Counted from the stretch's first letter, positions 36,749 to 47,512 are shown. The stretch: 64,000 bases of DNA from Stutzerimonas stutzeri (GCA_019056435.1 CP077641.1:62001-126000); one strand, 5' to 3'. Notes: generated from the sequence alone by a model not told the origin. Numbers and translations are program-made.

Positions 36749-39130
36749 ATGAACGACGACATCCATCACGACTTCGAGCAAGACGCATCGTCCACGGGCC
36801 TGGTCCTGCCGGATCAGAACCTGCCTGACAAGCTGTACATCATCCCGGTGCACAACCGGCCGTTCTTCCCGGCCCAGGTGTTGCCGGTGATCGTCAACGA
36901 GGATCCCTGGGCCGACACCCTGGAGCTGGTCGCCAAGACCCCGCACCAGCGCCTCGCCCTGTTCTACATGGACACGCCGGCGCAGGACGCCGCCAGTTTC
37001 GACCCGGACAGCCTGCCCGAACACGGCACCATGGTGCGCGTGCACCACGCCTCGAAGGAAGGCGGCAAACTGCAGTTCGTCGCCCAGGGCATGGCCCGGG
37101 TGCGGATCCGTGGCTGGCTGCGCCGCAAGCCGCCGTACCTCGTCGAAGTCGAATACCCGCAGAGCGACGAGGACCCGCGCGACGAGGTCAAGGCCTATGG
37201 CATGGCGCTGATCAATGCGATCAAGGAACTGTTGCCGCTCAACCCGCTGTACAGCGAGGAGCTGAAGAACTACCTCAACCGCTTCAGCCCGAATGCGCCG
37301 TCCCCGCTGACCGATTTTGCCGCCGCGCTGACCACCGCCCCGGGTGCCGAACTGCAGGAAGTGCTCGACACCGTGCCGGTACTCAAACGCATGGAGAAAG
37401 TCCTGCCACTGCTGCGCAAGGAGGTCGAGGTCGCCAAGCTGCAGAAGGAACTGACCGGCGAGGTCAACCGCAAGATCGGCGAGCGCCAGCGCGAGTTCTT
37501 CCTCAAGGAACAACTGAAGATCATCCAGCAGGAGTTGGGCATCACCAAGGATGACCGCAGCGCCGACGCCGATGAGTTCCGCTCGCGCCTGGAAGGCAAG
37601 GTGGTGCCACCCGCGGCGCAGAAGAGGATCGATGACGAACTGAACAAGCTGTCCGTGCTCGAGACCGGCTCGCCCGAATACGCCGTGACGCGCAATTACC
37701 TCGACTGGGCGACCTCCATGCCCTGGGGCCTGTACAGCGAGGACAAGCTGGATCTCGAACATGCGCGCAAGGTGCTCAACGCCCATCACGCCGGGCTCGA
37801 TGACATCAAGAGTCGCATCATCGAGTTTCTCGCCGTGGGTGCGTTCCGCGGCGAGATTGCCGGCTCCATCGTGCTGCTCGTCGGCCCGCCCGGTGTCGGC
37901 AAGACGAGCATCGGCAAGTCCATCGCCGAATCCCTCGGCCGACCCTTCTACCGGTTCAGCGTCGGCGGCATGCGCGACGAGGCGGAGATCAAAGGCCATC
38001 GACGCACCTACATCGGTGCCCTGCCCGGCAAGCTGGTGCAGGCGCTGAAGGAAGTCGAGGTGATGAACCCGGTGATCATGCTCGACGAGGTCGACAAGCT
38101 CGGCAGCAGCCACCAGGGCGACCCGGCTTCGGCGCTGCTGGAAACCCTCGACCCCGAACAGAACGTCGGATTCCTCGACCACTACCTGGACCTGCGGCTG
38201 GACCTGTCGAAAGTCCTGTTCGTCTGTACGGCCAACAGCCTCTATTCGATCCCCGGGCCGCTGCTCGACCGCATGGAAATCATCCGGCTGTCGGGCTACA
38301 TCACCGAGGAAAAGCTGGCGATCGCCAAACGCCACCTGTGGCCGCGCCAGCTCGAGCGCGCCGGTATTCCGAAGAAGCGCCTGACGATCAGCGACAGCGC
38401 CCTGCGTAACCTGATCGAAGGCTATGCCCGGGAGGCCGGCGTGCGGCAGTTGGACAAGCAGCTCGGCAAGGTGGTGCGCAAAGCCGTGGTCAAGCTGCTC
38501 GACGAACCCGAGGCGAACATCAGGATCGGCCCGAAGGACATCGAAAGTTACCTGGGCATGCCCTTCTGGCATCCCGAACAGTTGCTCACCGGGGTGGGTG
38601 TCGTCACCGGGCTCGCCTGGAACAGCATGGGCGGCGCGACGCTGCCGATCGAGGCGACACGCATCCACACGCTCAACCGGGGCTTCAAGCTCACCGGCAA
38701 GCTCGGCGACGTGATGAAGGAGTCGGCGGAGATCGCCTTCAGCTACGTCAACTCGCACCTGAAGGAGTTCAAGGGCGACCCGGCCTTCTTCGATCAGGCC
38801 TTCGTGCACATGCACGTCCCCGAGGGCGCGACGCCGAAGGATGGTCCCAGTGCGGGCATCAGCATGGCCAGCGCCCTGCTCTCGCTGGCGCGCAACCAGG
38901 CGCCAAAGAAAGGCGTCGCCATGACCGGCGAGTTGACGCTGACCGGCCTGGTCCTGCCGATCGGCGGCCTGCGTGAAAAGGTCATCGCCGCGCGCCGGCT
39001 GAAGCTGTTCGAGCTGATCATCCCCGAGCTGAACCGGGGCGACTTCGAGGAGCTGCCCGACTACCTGAAAGAAGGCCTGACGATGCATTTCGCCAAGCGC
39101 TTCAGCGACGTGGTCAAGGTGCTGTTCTGA
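36749..39130 (+). CDS. asrA: ATP-dependent Lon-family protease (AsrA-like)
   Basis: The 793-aa LonA-type protease has an N-terminal substrate domain (YIIPVHNRPFFPAQVLPV), AAA+ module with Walker A GPPGVGKTSIGKS and Walker B VIMLDEVDKLG, and a C-terminal Ser-Lys protease domain with KDGPSAGISMA (catalytic Ser) and LREKVIAARR (catalytic Lys). It lies divergent from pruR and beside a chagasin-like inhibitor gene, as for PA0779 (asrA, aminoglycoside-induced stress-response protease) in P. aeruginosa. It is a second Lon, distinct from the housekeeping one beside clpX. The gene symbol rests on synteny. Confidence 0.92.
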   Translation: MNDDIHHDFEQDASSTGLVLPDQNLPDKLYIIPVHNRPFFPAQVLPVIVNEDPWADTLELVAKTPHQRLALFYMDTPAQDAASFDPDSLPEHGTMVRVHHASKEGGKLQFVAQGMARVRIRGWLRRKPPYLVEVEYPQSDEDPRDEVKAYGMALINAIKELLPLNPLYSEELKNYLNRFSPNAPSPLTDFAAALTTAPGAELQEVLDTVPVLKRMEKVLPLLRKEVEVAKLQKELTGEVNRKIGERQREFFLKEQLKIIQQELGITKDDRSADADEFRSRLEGKVVPPAAQKRIDDELNKLSVLETGSPEYAVTRNYLDWATSMPWGLYSEDKLDLEHARKVLNAHHAGLDDIKSRIIEFLAVGAFRGEIAGSIVLLVGPPGVGKTSIGKSIAESLGRPFYRFSVGGMRDEAEIKGHRRTYIGALPGKLVQALKEVEVMNPVIMLDEVDKLGSSHQGDPASALLETLDPEQNVGFLDHYLDLRLDLSKVLFVCTANSLYSIPGPLLDRMEIIRLSGYITEEKLAIAKRHLWPRQLERAGIPKKRLTISDSALRNLIEGYAREAGVRQLDKQLGKVVRKAVVKLLDEPEANIRIGPKDIESYLGMPFWHPEQLLTGVGVVTGLAWNSMGGATLPIEATRIHTLNRGFKLTGKLGDVMKESAEIAFSYVNSHLKEFKGDPAFFDQAFVHMHVPEGATPKDGPSAGISMASALLSLARNQAPKKGVAMTGELTLTGLVLPIGGLREKVIAARRLKLFELIIPELNRGDFEELPDYLKEGLTMHFAKRFSDVVKVLF

Positions 39131-39137
39131 CAGCCGT

Positions 39138-39167
39138 GCCGGCGGGGCGGATGGTCGCCCTGCCGGC
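39138..39167 (+). terminator. Hairpin downstream of the Lon-type gene
   Basis: A 12-bp stem (GCCGGCGGGGCG / CGCCCTGCCGGC, one mismatch) with a 6-nt loop starts 7 nt after the stop. There is no T-run; it may be a weak terminator or 3' end stabiliser. Confidence 0.4.
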
Positions 39168-39251
39168 AAGACGGCGCTTGCCGCGACTTTACGATCAGCG
39201 CCAGGCCCCTTAAGGTTCGGTACGTTCCCCGTCGCCAGAGCCGCTTTGCCC

Positions 39252-39647
39252 ATGTCCAGTTCCCTGCCCCGTCTGCTATCGCTTGTCCCGCTGCTCATGC
39301 TTGCCGGCTGTGCCAGCAACCCCACCGCCAGCGTCACCCTGAGCGACGATGCGAAGTGTCCGGTGCAGCTGAAACGCGGCCAGACCCTGATCGTCAGTCT
39401 CCCCAGCAACCCGACCACGGGCTATCGCTGGAACGTTCAGGAGGTGTCGGAGGCACAACTGAAAAGCCTCGGCCCCGAGGTGTTCAGCTCACCCGAAAAG
39501 GACGTGATCGGTGGCGAAGGCGTGTCCACCTGGCGTTTCCAGGCCGCCGAGCCCGGGCAGGGGCGCCTGTATTTCACCTATCTGCGCCCCTGGGAGTCCG
39601 ACGGCGAGCCGGCCGGGCTGTTCGACTGCCGCGTCGAGGTCGAGTAA
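39252..39647 (+). CDS. Chagasin-like (I42) cysteine protease inhibitor lipoprotein
   Basis: The 131-aa protein has a lipoprotein signal ([13 protein letters not shown]) and a chagasin/ICP fold. The three protease-contact loops are recognisable: [20 protein letters not shown] and YLRPWE. Such inhibitors block papain-like cysteine proteases; in P. aeruginosa the equivalent (icp, PA0778) sits next to asrA, as here. The ATG at 39252 gives a compact signal peptide. Probably anchored in the envelope; its target protease is unknown. Confidence 0.88.
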   Translation: MSSSLPRLLSLVPLLMLAGCASNPTASVTLSDDAKCPVQLKRGQTLIVSLPSNPTTGYRWNVQEVSEAQLKSLGPEVFSSPEKDVIGGEGVSTWRFQAAEPGQGRLYFTYLRPWESDGEPAGLFDCRVEVE

Positions 39648-39736
39648 CCCACTTCGTCGGCACCCGGCCAGCAGGCGGCCATCGATACGGCTTTCCGTTA
39701 CAATGCCGCCCCTGTTTTCCAGCCCTAGACGCCGCC

Positions 39737-40480
39737 GTGAGCCACGAACCCGATCGCCTGTTCGCCCAGCCCCTCGCCCAGCCCCAGGACTTCGTCTTCA
39801 ACGAGGCGGTGGCGCGCGTGTTTCCCGACATGATCAAGCGCTCGGTGCCGGGCTACCCGACGATCGTGGAGAACATGGGCGTGCTCGCCGCTCAGTTCGC
39901 CCAGCCCAATACCCGGCTCTATGACCTCGGTTGCTCACTCGGGGCGGTCACCCAGGCCTTTCGCCGCCATGTGAAGACCGACGGTTGCCGAGTGTTGGCC
40001 GTGGACAACTCGGCGGCCATGGTCGAGCGCTGCCGTGAATACCTGCACGCCCAGGACTCGATGTTCCAGGAGCTGCTGCCCGCCGAGGTGCTCGAAGCCG
40101 ATGTCCTTGCATTGCCCTTCCGACCGGCTTCGGTCGTCGCGCTCAACTTCACCTTGCAGTTCATCCCTCCTGAGCAGCGCCCCACCCTGCTGCACTCGAT
40201 TCGCCAGGCGCTGGTGCCCGGGGGCGCGCTGATCCTTTCGGAGAAACTGCGCTTCGAGGATGCCGATGAGCATGCGTTGCTGAACGACTTGCACATCGCC
40301 TTCAAACGCGCCAACGGTTACAGCGAGCTGGAAATCGCCCAGAAGCGCAGCGCCATCGAAAACGTGATGAAGCCCGACAGTCTCGAGACGCACCGCCAAC
40401 GTCTGCTCGATGCCGGCTTTTCCAGGGTGATGCCCTGGTTCCAGTGCCTGAATTTCGCCTCACTGATCGCCCTGCCATGA
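39737..40480 (+). CDS. cmoA: Carboxy-SAM synthase CmoA
   Basis: The 247-aa SAM-binding enzyme converts SAM and prephenate to carboxy-SAM, used for wobble uridine modification (cmo5U34) of tRNAs. SAM motif [14 protein letters not shown] is present, along with [11 protein letters not shown] and LSEKLRFED. The GTG at 39737 begins [11 protein letters not shown], the conserved start. Its stop overlaps the cmoB start (ATGA), the classic coupled pair. Confidence 0.94.
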   Translation: MSHEPDRLFAQPLAQPQDFVFNEAVARVFPDMIKRSVPGYPTIVENMGVLAAQFAQPNTRLYDLGCSLGAVTQAFRRHVKTDGCRVLAVDNSAAMVERCREYLHAQDSMFQELLPAEVLEADVLALPFRPASVVALNFTLQFIPPEQRPTLLHSIRQALVPGGALILSEKLRFEDADEHALLNDLHIAFKRANGYSELEIAQKRSAIENVMKPDSLETHRQRLLDAGFSRVMPWFQCLNFASLIALP

Positions 40481-41439
40481 ATCTCGACCTCACGCCCCTC
40501 GCCTGGCGCCTGGCCGGCACCCCGCTGGCCGCCTGGGCAAACGACCTGCAACGACAACTGGACGCCAAGCTCGCGGTCGGGCACGGCGACCTGCCCCGTT
40601 GGCGACGCGCCGTTGACGCGCTACCGGACATCCAGCCCACCACTGTCGAACTGCGCGAGGCATTCCGCCTGGTTGGTCAGGTGACCGACCACACCCGCGA
40701 GGCCGTCCGTGATGCGCTCTTCGGGTTGTCACCCTGGCGCAAGGGCCCGTTCGACGTGTTTGGCGTCCACGTCGATACCGAATGGCGCTCGGACTGGAAG
40801 TGGGAGCGCGTCGCACCGCACCTGGCGCTCTCTGGCAAGCGCGTCCTCGACGTCGGCTGCGGTAATGGCTATTACATGTGGCGCATGCTCGGAGCCGGCG
40901 CCGATTCGGTCGTGGGCATCGACCCCAACTGGTTGTTCTTCTGCCAGTTCCACGCCATGAAACGGTACCTCGAGGAGCTCCCCGCCTGGCATTTGCCGCT
41001 GGCGCTGGAAGAACTGCCGGCCAGGCTCGAAGGCTTCGACACGGTGTTTTCCATGGGAGTGCTCTATCACCGGCGTTCGCCGATCGACCACCTGCTGGAT
41101 CTCAAGGATTGCCTGCTGCGCGGCGGCGAGCTCGTCCTCGAGACCCTGGTGGTCGAGGGTGACGAGTACACCGCCCTGGTGCCTGAAGATCGCTACGCGC
41201 AGATGCGCAACGTCTGGTTTCTGCCGTCGGTCACCGCCCTCGAGTGCTGGCTGCGCCGCGCCGGCTTCGTCGAGGTGCGCTGCGTCGATGTCAGTGTCAC
41301 CAGCATCGAGGAGCAACGCAGTACCGATTGGATGCGCTATCAGTCACTACCCGATTTTCTCGACCCGCACGATCCCGGCAAGACGGTCGAAGGGCTACCC
41401 GCCCCGACCCGCGCCGTACTCATCGCTCGCAAGCCCTGA
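40477..41439 (+). CDS. cmoB: tRNA U34 carboxymethyltransferase CmoB
   Basis: The 320-aa methyltransferase-fold enzyme transfers the carboxymethyl group from carboxy-SAM to 5-hydroxyuridine 34 of tRNA. Motifs: [45 protein letters not shown]. The ATG at 40477 overlaps the cmoA stop. Its 3' end overlaps the end of the convergent small gene by 20 nt. Frame intact. Confidence 0.95.
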   Translation: MNLDLTPLAWRLAGTPLAAWANDLQRQLDAKLAVGHGDLPRWRRAVDALPDIQPTTVELREAFRLVGQVTDHTREAVRDALFGLSPWRKGPFDVFGVHVDTEWRSDWKWERVAPHLALSGKRVLDVGCGNGYYMWRMLGAGADSVVGIDPNWLFFCQFHAMKRYLEELPAWHLPLALEELPARLEGFDTVFSMGVLYHRRSPIDHLLDLKDCLLRGGELVLETLVVEGDEYTALVPEDRYAQMRNVWFLPSVTALECWLRRAGFVEVRCVDVSVTSIEEQRSTDWMRYQSLPDFLDPHDPGKTVEGLPAPTRAVLIARKP

Positions 41440-41716
41440 CGCGACTTGCCGCACTGCGCTGCTCGGCTACGATCTGACGCAGCGGCATGCGGGCTTTGTT
41501 CTGCAGCAGCGGCCGACTCAGATCGCGCATGCGCAGCTGCCGGTCGCTGAGCCTTAGCAGGCGCCGGTACAGACGCCGCCATCGCCAGGCCTTCACCCAG
41601 TCGAGGGCCTTCTGCTGGAACTCGACAGGCCACATGGCCGGCATATAGACCTCGGGCATCGATGGTCCCTGCCGCTTGGCCACACATGCCTTGATGGGTC
41701 GCTCTTGATCGCTCAT
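41420..41716 (-). CDS. Small basic protein, DUF1127-like tail
   Basis: The 98-aa protein has a C-terminal Arg-rich helix-turn region ([22 protein letters not shown]) resembling the DUF1127/YjiS motif, preceded by an aromatic stretch ([17 protein letters not shown]). DUF1127 proteins are small, often stress-responsive and sometimes RNA-binding. A GGAGGAG site lies 5 nt before the ATG. It is divergent from the LysR gene, which may control it. The family call is tentative. Confidence 0.6.
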   Translation of the reverse strand: MSDQERPIKACVAKRQGPSMPEVYMPAMWPVEFQQKALDWVKAWRWRRLYRRLLRLSDRQLRMRDLSRPLLQNKARMPLRQIVAEQRSAASRVRACER

Positions 41717-41859
41717 CGCACTCCTCCTGCTGACAGGTGCCTGGGTGCACCCGGTACCAGCCGACAGGTGTGTCGGCAGGCTCAGGTTGAGCGCGCTTGA
41801 CCTTTCATACAAACGACTAGAATAGAACCACCGGTTCAGGAAAATTGAAGGAAGCCACC

Positions 41860-42759
41860 ATGCCCGGAATGCCCGAGTCGTTGCCGCATACCGCCATGCC
41901 GACGCTGGAAATCGACGTGCTGCGCACCTTCGTCTGCATTGCCGAGAGCGGCAGCTTCACTCGCACTGCCGGCCAGGTCTTCCGTACGACTTCCGCCGTG
42001 AGCATGCAGATCAAGCGCCTTGAAACCCTGCTGGGCTGCATGCTGTTCGTTCGTGAGGCCCGCCGCATCAGCCTCACGCCCGAGGGCGAGCGGCTGCTTG
42101 GCTACGCGCGCCGCCTGCTCAAGCTCAACGAGGAGGCGGTCAGTGCATTCGTCCGGCCCAGCGTATGCGGCCAGGTTCGCTTTGGGACACCTGCCGATAT
42201 CGGCACCCATGTCCTGCCCGGGCTGCTGTCGCTCTTCGCGCGTACCCATCCGGGCATCGAAGTGAACGTCTCGGTTGGCCGCAGTGTGGACATGATCGAG
42301 CGCATCGATGCCGGCGAACTGGACGTGGCGCTTGTCAGCGTCGGCAATCTCGGCCAGGACGATTCCCGTGGCGAGGTCATATTCAGCGAGCCGCTGGTGT
42401 GGGCCGGCCGTGCCGGCGGTATCGCGGCGGAGCGCGATCCCCTGCCGCTCGCGCTGGCCAGTCCGGAATGCGCGTGGCGACGGCAGGCCCTGGATGTGCT
42501 CGACCGCGCTGGCAGGTCATACCGCATCGCCTATTCCAGCGAACAATGCGCCGGCCAGGAGGCCGCGATGGTGGCCGACCTGGCTATCGCACCTTATCCG
42601 CTAAGCTTGGTCCGGGCTCCACTGAAACGCCTCGACGAGTGCGCAGCGTTGCCACCGCTTGGCAACTATCAGATCAAGCTGCTTTGCACGCCACAATGCA
42701 GCGAGCCAGTCGAAGTGCTGGCCCGCCATGTGGTGGCAGCCTTTGCCACTCATCATTGA
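41860..42759 (+). CDS. LysR-family transcriptional regulator
   Basis: The 299-aa regulator has an HTH in residues about 20-60 (ESGSFTRTAGQVFRTTSAVSMQIKRLE) and a substrate-binding domain (GQVRFGTPADIGTHVLPGLL). Ser/Thr-rich recognition helix TTSAVSMQIKRLE is typical. The ATG at 41860 is chosen for its AAGGA site. Divergent from the small DUF1127-like gene; that pair may be its target by the usual LysR arrangement. Specific effector unknown. Confidence 0.88.
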   Translation: MPGMPESLPHTAMPTLEIDVLRTFVCIAESGSFTRTAGQVFRTTSAVSMQIKRLETLLGCMLFVREARRISLTPEGERLLGYARRLLKLNEEAVSAFVRPSVCGQVRFGTPADIGTHVLPGLLSLFARTHPGIEVNVSVGRSVDMIERIDAGELDVALVSVGNLGQDDSRGEVIFSEPLVWAGRAGGIAAERDPLPLALASPECAWRRQALDVLDRAGRSYRIAYSSEQCAGQEAAMVADLAIAPYPLSLVRAPLKRLDECAALPPLGNYQIKLLCTPQCSEPVEVLARHVVAAFATHH

Positions 42760-42778
42760 GGCACGGAGGGCGACACCG

Positions 42779-42985
42779 ATGGCGAAAGGGTTGATGGTGA
42801 CGGGCCTGGTGCTGTTGGCGCTGGGTGCCACCTTGCACTACGCGCCCGGCCTGCTGGGCTGGTTCGGCAAATTGCCGGGCGATATCCGGATCGAGTCGGA
42901 GCGCAGCAGGACGTTCATTCCCGTCACGTCGATGATCATCCTGAGTCTGGTCGTGACCGTCCTGGTGAATCTCTTCCGGCGCTGA
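42779..42985 (+). CDS. DUF2905-family membrane protein
   Basis: The 68-aa protein has two membrane segments (LMVTGLVLLALGATLHYAPG and SMIILSLVVTVLVNLF) joined by a conserved loop GKLPGDIRIES, the DUF2905 hallmark. A GGAGG site precedes the ATG. It follows the LysR gene by 19 nt on the same strand, so is probably cotranscribed. Function unknown. Confidence 0.8.
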   Translation: MAKGLMVTGLVLLALGATLHYAPGLLGWFGKLPGDIRIESERSRTFIPVTSMIILSLVVTVLVNLFRR

Positions 42986-42996
42986 GGCCACCCTGC

Positions 42997-43743
42997 TCAG
43001 CCGCGAGCTGCCGCGGTGAGGATGAGGTGCTTCATCTCCTTCACGGCCTGCTTGAAGCCGACGAAAAGCGCGTGGGCCACGATGGCATGGCCGATATTCA
43101 GCTCGTTGACCCCTCGGATCGCCGCGATGGCTTCGGCGTTGTGATAGTGCAATCCGTGGCCGGCGTTGACGATCAGGCCATGGCTGAGCCCGGCCTCGAC
43201 GCCATCACGAATGCGCGCCAGCTCGCAGGCGCGCTCGGCCAGGCTGTGCGCGTCGGCGTAACGCCCGGTGTGCAGTTCAATGGCAGGGGCGCCGATGCGC
43301 GCCGCGGCCTCGATCTGCGCCGGATCAGCGTCAATGAACAGCGAGACCTCTGCGCCACAGGCCGCAAGCCGATTGACCGCCTCGCGGATACGCGACTCCT
43401 GGCCAGCCACATCAAGGCCGCCCTCTGTGGTCAGCTCCTGCCGGGTTTCCGGAACCAGACAGACATGCTCCGGACGCAACTGCTCGGCAAAGGCCAGCAT
43501 CGCCTCGGTCACGCCCATTTCGAAGTTCATTCGAGTTTGCAGCGCATCCTTCATCATGAGCACGTCGCGCTCCTGGATGTGGCGGCGATCCTCGCGCAAG
43601 TGAACGGTGATGCCGTCCGCTCCCGCCTCCTCAGCATCCAGCGCTGCCTTGACCGGGTCCGGGTAACGCGTGCCACGGGCCTGACGCAGCGTGGCGACAT
43701 GATCGACGTTGACGCCGAGCAGGATTCGATTGGCTTCAGTCAC
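42997..43743 (-). CDS. pdxJ: Pyridoxine 5'-phosphate synthase PdxJ
   Basis: The 248-aa TIM-barrel enzyme makes pyridoxine 5'-phosphate from deoxyxylulose-5-phosphate and aminoacetone phosphate, the last ring-forming step of vitamin B6 synthesis. Start motif [30 protein letters not shown] and [13 protein letters not shown] are family-typical. It starts with GTG at 43743, overlapping the recO stop by 8 nt, the standard recO-pdxJ coupling. Confidence 0.96.
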   Translation of the reverse strand: MTEANRILLGVNVDHVATLRQARGTRYPDPVKAALDAEEAGADGITVHLREDRRHIQERDVLMMKDALQTRMNFEMGVTEAMLAFAEQLRPEHVCLVPETRQELTTEGGLDVAGQESRIREAVNRLAACGAEVSLFIDADPAQIEAAARIGAPAIELHTGRYADAHSLAERACELARIRDGVEAGLSHGLIVNAGHGLHYHNAEAIAAIRGVNELNIGHAIVAHALFVGFKQAVKEMKHLILTAAARG

Positions 43744-44428
43744 GCGGAATCTCCTTGGTATTCATGAACAATTCTCGGCTGACCAGTGGCCGGCCTCCCA
43801 GGTGCGGCGCCAAGGCCTGCCGCATCAGTCGTTTCGCCGCTGCCAGCGCACCCGGTACCTCCCAATCGGCCTCAGCCATCGCCAGGAGTTCCGCGCCGTT
43901 GAACAAGCCGGGCTGAAACTGTCCGACTGGCTCGAGCCCGGTGTCAGGCAGCAGCCGATAGGCGCCGGTCTCGGCTATGGGTTGACCCGCAATATCGGTA
44001 TCCAGCGAAAAACCGTAGCCGAGCTCGCTCAGCAAGCGCCACTCGAAGGCACGCAGAATGGGTTCCAGTGGGCGCTTGGCCGCCAGCGCCGGCAGCGTTG
44101 CGGCGTAATGATCGAACATGGCCGGGTGAGCATCTTCGGCGGGCAACAGGCGGATCAGCAACTCGTTGAGATACATGCCGCTGAACAGTGCGTTGCCGTC
44201 CAGCCAATAGGCCAGACCGGCACTTTCCATGCGCCCCACATTCTTTAGGTCACCACGCCCGCGAAACTCGACCTCGAGCGGTACGAAGGGCCTGGCCAGC
44301 GTTCCCGCCTTACCGCGCGCACCGCGCAGCACCGCTCGCGACCGTCCCTGTGGCGTGAAAAAATCCACCAGCGCGCTGCTTTCGCGGTAGGGCCGACTGT
44401 GCAAGACGAAAGCGGAGTGGACGGTCAT
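43736..44428 (-). CDS. recO: DNA repair protein RecO
   Basis: The 230-aa recombination mediator works with RecR to load RecA in the RecF pathway. The N-terminal OB-fold ([26 protein letters not shown]) and the helical C-terminal domain are present; zinc cysteines are absent, as usual for gammaproteobacteria. It lies between era and pdxJ, the canonical order, with a 173-nt gap from era. Confidence 0.93.
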   Translation of the reverse strand: MTVHSAFVLHSRPYRESSALVDFFTPQGRSRAVLRGARGKAGTLARPFVPLEVEFRGRGDLKNVGRMESAGLAYWLDGNALFSGMYLNELLIRLLPAEDAHPAMFDHYAATLPALAAKRPLEPILRAFEWRLLSELGYGFSLDTDIAGQPIAETGAYRLLPDTGLEPVGQFQPGLFNGAELLAMAEADWEVPGALAAAKRLMRQALAPHLGGRPLVSRELFMNTKEIPRD

Positions 44429-44601
44429 GGGCTGGGGCTAAGGCTGGAAAGCTGGACGCAAGCGCGCGGGGGTAGCAGCTCGTACTGTAATGACATCGGA
44501 ACGCGGAGAGCTACGCCGCCAAGGCTATGCAGAACGCTAGGCACCCAGCGTCCTATGTCTAGCTTTGAACCTGCAATTTCGTAGCCTTCAGCGCTTGGCT
44601 C

Positions 44602-45513
44602 TCATTGATACCCGAGCGAATGCAGTGCTCGCTCGTCATCCGACCAACCGCCCTTCACCTTGACCCAGAGGTTGAGCATGACCTTGGAGTCGAACAACAC
44701 CTCCATGTCCTTGCGGGCCTCCTGACCGATGCGCTTGATACGCTCGCCCTTGTCGCCAATGATGATCTTCTTCTGGCCGTCCCGCTCGACGAGAATCAGT
44801 GCATGGATATGCAACACATGGCCCTGCTGCTTGAAATCCTCGATCTCGACGGTGATCTGATAGGGGACCTCGGCGCCGAGCTGTCGCATGATCTTCTCGC
44901 GTACCAGCTCAGCCGCAAGGAAGCGGCTGCTACGGTCGGTGATCTGGTCTTCCGGAAAGAAGTGCTCCCCCTCCGGCAGGTGCGAGGCCACGAGCTTCTC
45001 GAACAGGTCCAGGTTCTGCCCATGCTGCGCGGAAATCGGAACGATTTCCGCCTTGGGCAACTGCGCTGCCAGCCATTCGAAATGAGGCAGCAGCTCGCCC
45101 TTGTCCTCGACACGATCGGTCTTGTTGACCGCAACGATGACAGGGCAATCGACATACTGGACTCGCTCGAGCACCAGTTGGTCCTCGTCCGTCCAACGAG
45201 TGCGGTCGACCACGAACACCACGACGTCGACATCCTTGAGGGCAGACGAAGCGGTACGGTTCATATACCGATTCAGCGCCGTTTCACCATTCTTGTGCAG
45301 ACCGGGAGTGTCGACGTAAACGGCCTGAACGGCGCCTTCGGTCTTGATGCCCAGCATGTTGTGGCGCGTGGTCTGGGGCTTACGCGAGGTGATGGCGAGC
45401 TTCTGGCCCAGCACATGATTGAGCAGGGTCGACTTGCCCACGTTTGGGCGACCGACGATCGCCACGTAACCACAGCGGCTTACGTCGTCGCCGACCAGCT
45501 GTTCATCAGTCAT
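44602..45513 (-). CDS. era: GTPase Era
   Basis: The 303-aa essential GTPase is needed for 16S rRNA maturation and 30S assembly. G1 [10 protein letters not shown]3 [10 protein letters not shown] and G4 NKTDRV occur in the first 150 residues; the C-terminal KH RNA-binding domain contains [13 protein letters not shown]. The ATG at 45513 overlaps the rnc stop by 8 nt, the classic rnc-era coupling. Confidence 0.97.
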   Translation of the reverse strand: MTDEQLVGDDVSRCGYVAIVGRPNVGKSTLLNHVLGQKLAITSRKPQTTRHNMLGIKTEGAVQAVYVDTPGLHKNGETALNRYMNRTASSALKDVDVVVFVVDRTRWTDEDQLVLERVQYVDCPVIVAVNKTDRVEDKGELLPHFEWLAAQLPKAEIVPISAQHGQNLDLFEKLVASHLPEGEHFFPEDQITDRSSRFLAAELVREKIMRQLGAEVPYQITVEIEDFKQQGHVLHIHALILVERDGQKKIIIGDKGERIKRIGQEARKDMEVLFDSKVMLNLWVKVKGGWSDDERALHSLGYQ

Positions 45514-46195
45514 GACCATTCTCCACGCCCAGCGCAATCAGTGCGGAGGCTGCAGCGACCTGCTCGGCAATGCGTCGACTGGCGCCCTGCCCCTGGGTCT
45601 TTTCATTAAGCAAAGTGACCTGGCACTCCACGAAGAATGTCCGGCAATGCGGATCTCCCTGGATAGCCACCACCTCGTATTTGGGGAGTTCACAGGCACG
45701 TGATTGGAGGAATTCCTGCAAGCGCGTCTTGGGGTCCTTGTTGGTATCGACCAGGGTCAGGCCTTCGAGCTCGTTGGCGAGCCAGGCCAGAACCCGATCG
45801 CGTGCGGCTTCGATCCCGGCGTCGAGGTAGATAGCGCCGATCAGCGCCTCGAGCGTGTCGGCGAGGATCGACTCGCGGCGGAAACCACCACTCTTAAGCT
45901 CGCCTGAGCCGAGCCGAAGGTACTCACCGAGTTCGAAACCACGCGCCAGCACGGCGAGGGTCTCACCCTTGACCAGACGGGCGCGCAAGCGTGAAAGCTG
46001 CCCTTCCTTGGCTTGAGGGAAATGGTTGAACAGGGCTTCGCCTGCAATGAAGTTGAGAATGGCGTCGCCAAGAAACTCCAGTCGCTCGTTGTTGCGTCCG
46101 GCATAGCTGCGATGCGTCAGGGCCAGGAGCATCAGCTCCTGATCCTTGAATTGATATCCGAGCTTGCGCTCGAGACGGGCTAACGAAGTGCTCAC
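45506..46195 (-). CDS. rnc: Ribonuclease III
   Basis: The 229-aa double-strand-specific endoribonuclease has the catalytic signature [12 protein letters not shown] (about residues 35-46) and a C-terminal dsRNA-binding domain ([13 protein letters not shown]... [12 protein letters not shown]). It processes rRNA precursors. It lies between the DUF4845 gene and era; starts overlap or abut on both sides, so translation is coupled. Confidence 0.97.
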   Translation of the reverse strand: MSTSLARLERKLGYQFKDQELMLLALTHRSYAGRNNERLEFLGDAILNFIAGEALFNHFPQAKEGQLSRLRARLVKGETLAVLARGFELGEYLRLGSGELKSGGFRRESILADTLEALIGAIYLDAGIEAARDRVLAWLANELEGLTLVDTNKDPKTRLQEFLQSRACELPKYEVVAIQGDPHCRTFFVECQVTLLNEKTQGQGASRRIAEQVAAASALIALGVENGHD

Positions 46196-46569
46196 GGCAT
46201 CCTTAGGCGATATTCTTTATCGAAGTTCGCCACTAGATCGAGGTTACGGATCAGCGGCTCGCGTTTTTCGTAGTCCAGGTGAACCTTGAACTCGTTATTT
46301 TCGATCACGACCTCCATCGCCTCGTCGAGGTTCAGGTCGCGAATTCCGTTGACATCCATGCCTTTGCGGACATGGCTGTAGAAATCGCGCACGGTGCGTA
46401 TCTCCAAAGCCTGCTCACTTTCGACCCCGGAGATGATCTTGTCCATGGACATATAGTCGAAGTAATGCGGCAGCATCTTGAAAGCGGTACTGGCAAAAAA
46501 AGCGACCACTGCGAGCACCATGATCCAGCTCAGCATGGAAAGCCCTTTTTGCGAACGAGCGAAACTCAT
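46192..46569 (-). CDS. DUF4845-family membrane protein
   Basis: The 125-aa protein has one N-terminal membrane segment ([18 protein letters not shown], preceded by RSQKGL) and a small soluble domain. It sits between lepB and rnc, the conserved place of this Pseudomonas family. The start at 46569 ([13 protein letters not shown]) is chosen for the family N-terminus; the short basic start and Phe-rich helix resemble a pilin-like leader. Function unknown. Ends 4 nt inside rnc. Confidence 0.85.
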   Translation of the reverse strand: MSFARSQKGLSMLSWIMVLAVVAFFASTAFKMLPHYFDYMSMDKIISGVESEQALEIRTVRDFYSHVRKGMDVNGIRDLNLDEAMEVVIENNEFKVHLDYEKREPLIRNLDLVANFDKEYRLRMP

Positions 46570-46657
46570 GTCGACCTCTATGTCGTACGTTACCCACGGA
46601 GCGGGGCTGCTCAAATATAGCGAGCCGGGCCGCGGGAACCGGGCCCTGATTCACAGC

Positions 46658-47512
46658 TTAGTGAATCAGTCCGACCCGGGAGAAATGCGGCAGGTTGCTG
46701 AACTTGGGATCCGGCCAGCTCATCCATACGGCAAACGCCTTGCCGACGATGTTGCGGTCCGGGACCATGCCGACGAGGTTCGCGGGAATGGCCGCGTCCT
46801 GCCAGTACCGGCTGTCGTTGGAGTTGTCTCGATTGTCGCCCATCATGAAGTAGTGACCTGCCGGCACTGTCCATTCACGATCCGGCTCGACGCGGTAACG
46901 CCCCATCTCCTTGCGGATCAGATGCTCGACATCGCCGAGCCGCTCCTTGTAGAGCTTGGCGCTACCCAGGCTGCCAGGCTCTTCACCGACCAGCGTCTCG
47001 GCTACCAGCTCGCCGTTAACAGTCAAGCGCTTATCGCTGCTGTAGCGAATCACGTCACCAGGCAGGCCGACCACGCGCTTGATGTAATTGATATTCGGGT
47101 CGCTCGGGTAGCGGAACACCATGACATCGCCCCGCTTCGGGTCGCTGACCTCGATGATCTTGGTATCCACTACGGGAAGACGTATGCCATAGGCAAACTT
47201 GTTGACCAGAATGAAGTCACCGACTTCGAGGGTCGGAATCATCGAGCCTGACGGAATCTGGAACGGCTCGACCAGAAACGAGCGCAACACGAGCACGATG
47301 GCGAGCACGGGAAAGAACGACTTGCCGTACTCGATCAGCACCGGCTCCTTGTTCAACGCATCGAGCGTCGATTGGTCGGGCTCGCCGGCGCGTCCCTGAT
47401 AATTCGCTATCGCTGCCCGACGACGCGGTGCGAAGAACACCAGGTCGAGGAGCGCAAGAAAGCCGCATACCGCTACGGCAATCACCAGCAACAGCGGAAA
47501 ATTTATCGACAT
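46658..47512 (-). CDS. lepB: Signal peptidase I LepB
   Basis: The 284-aa inner-membrane protease removes signal peptides. Two N-terminal membrane segments flank a short cytoplasmic loop. Catalytic Ser is in PSGSMIPTL and catalytic Lys in YIKRVVGLPGD; the late GDNRDNSNDSR box is present. It lies downstream of lepA by one base (stop 47514), the standard pair. Confidence 0.97.
   Translation of the reverse strand: MSINFPLLLVIAVAVCGFLALLDLVFFAPRRRAAIANYQGRAGEPDQSTLDALNKEPVLIEYGKSFFPVLAIVLVLRSFLVEPFQIPSGSMIPTLEVGDFILVNKFAYGIRLPVVDTKIIEVSDPKRGDVMVFRYPSDPNINYIKRVVGLPGDVIRYSSDKRLTVNGELVAETLVGEEPGSLGSAKLYKERLGDVEHLIRKEMGRYRVEPDREWTVPAGHYFMMGDNRDNSNDSRYWQDAAIPANLVGMVPDRNIVGKAFAVWMSWPDPKFSNLPHFSRVGLIH

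Noticed and set aside
36656-39418. Very long open frame antisense to the Lon-type gene (about 920 codons)
   Set aside because: It is the high-GC shadow of an intact, clearly homologous Lon gene; its translation has no recognisable motif and no ribosome site.
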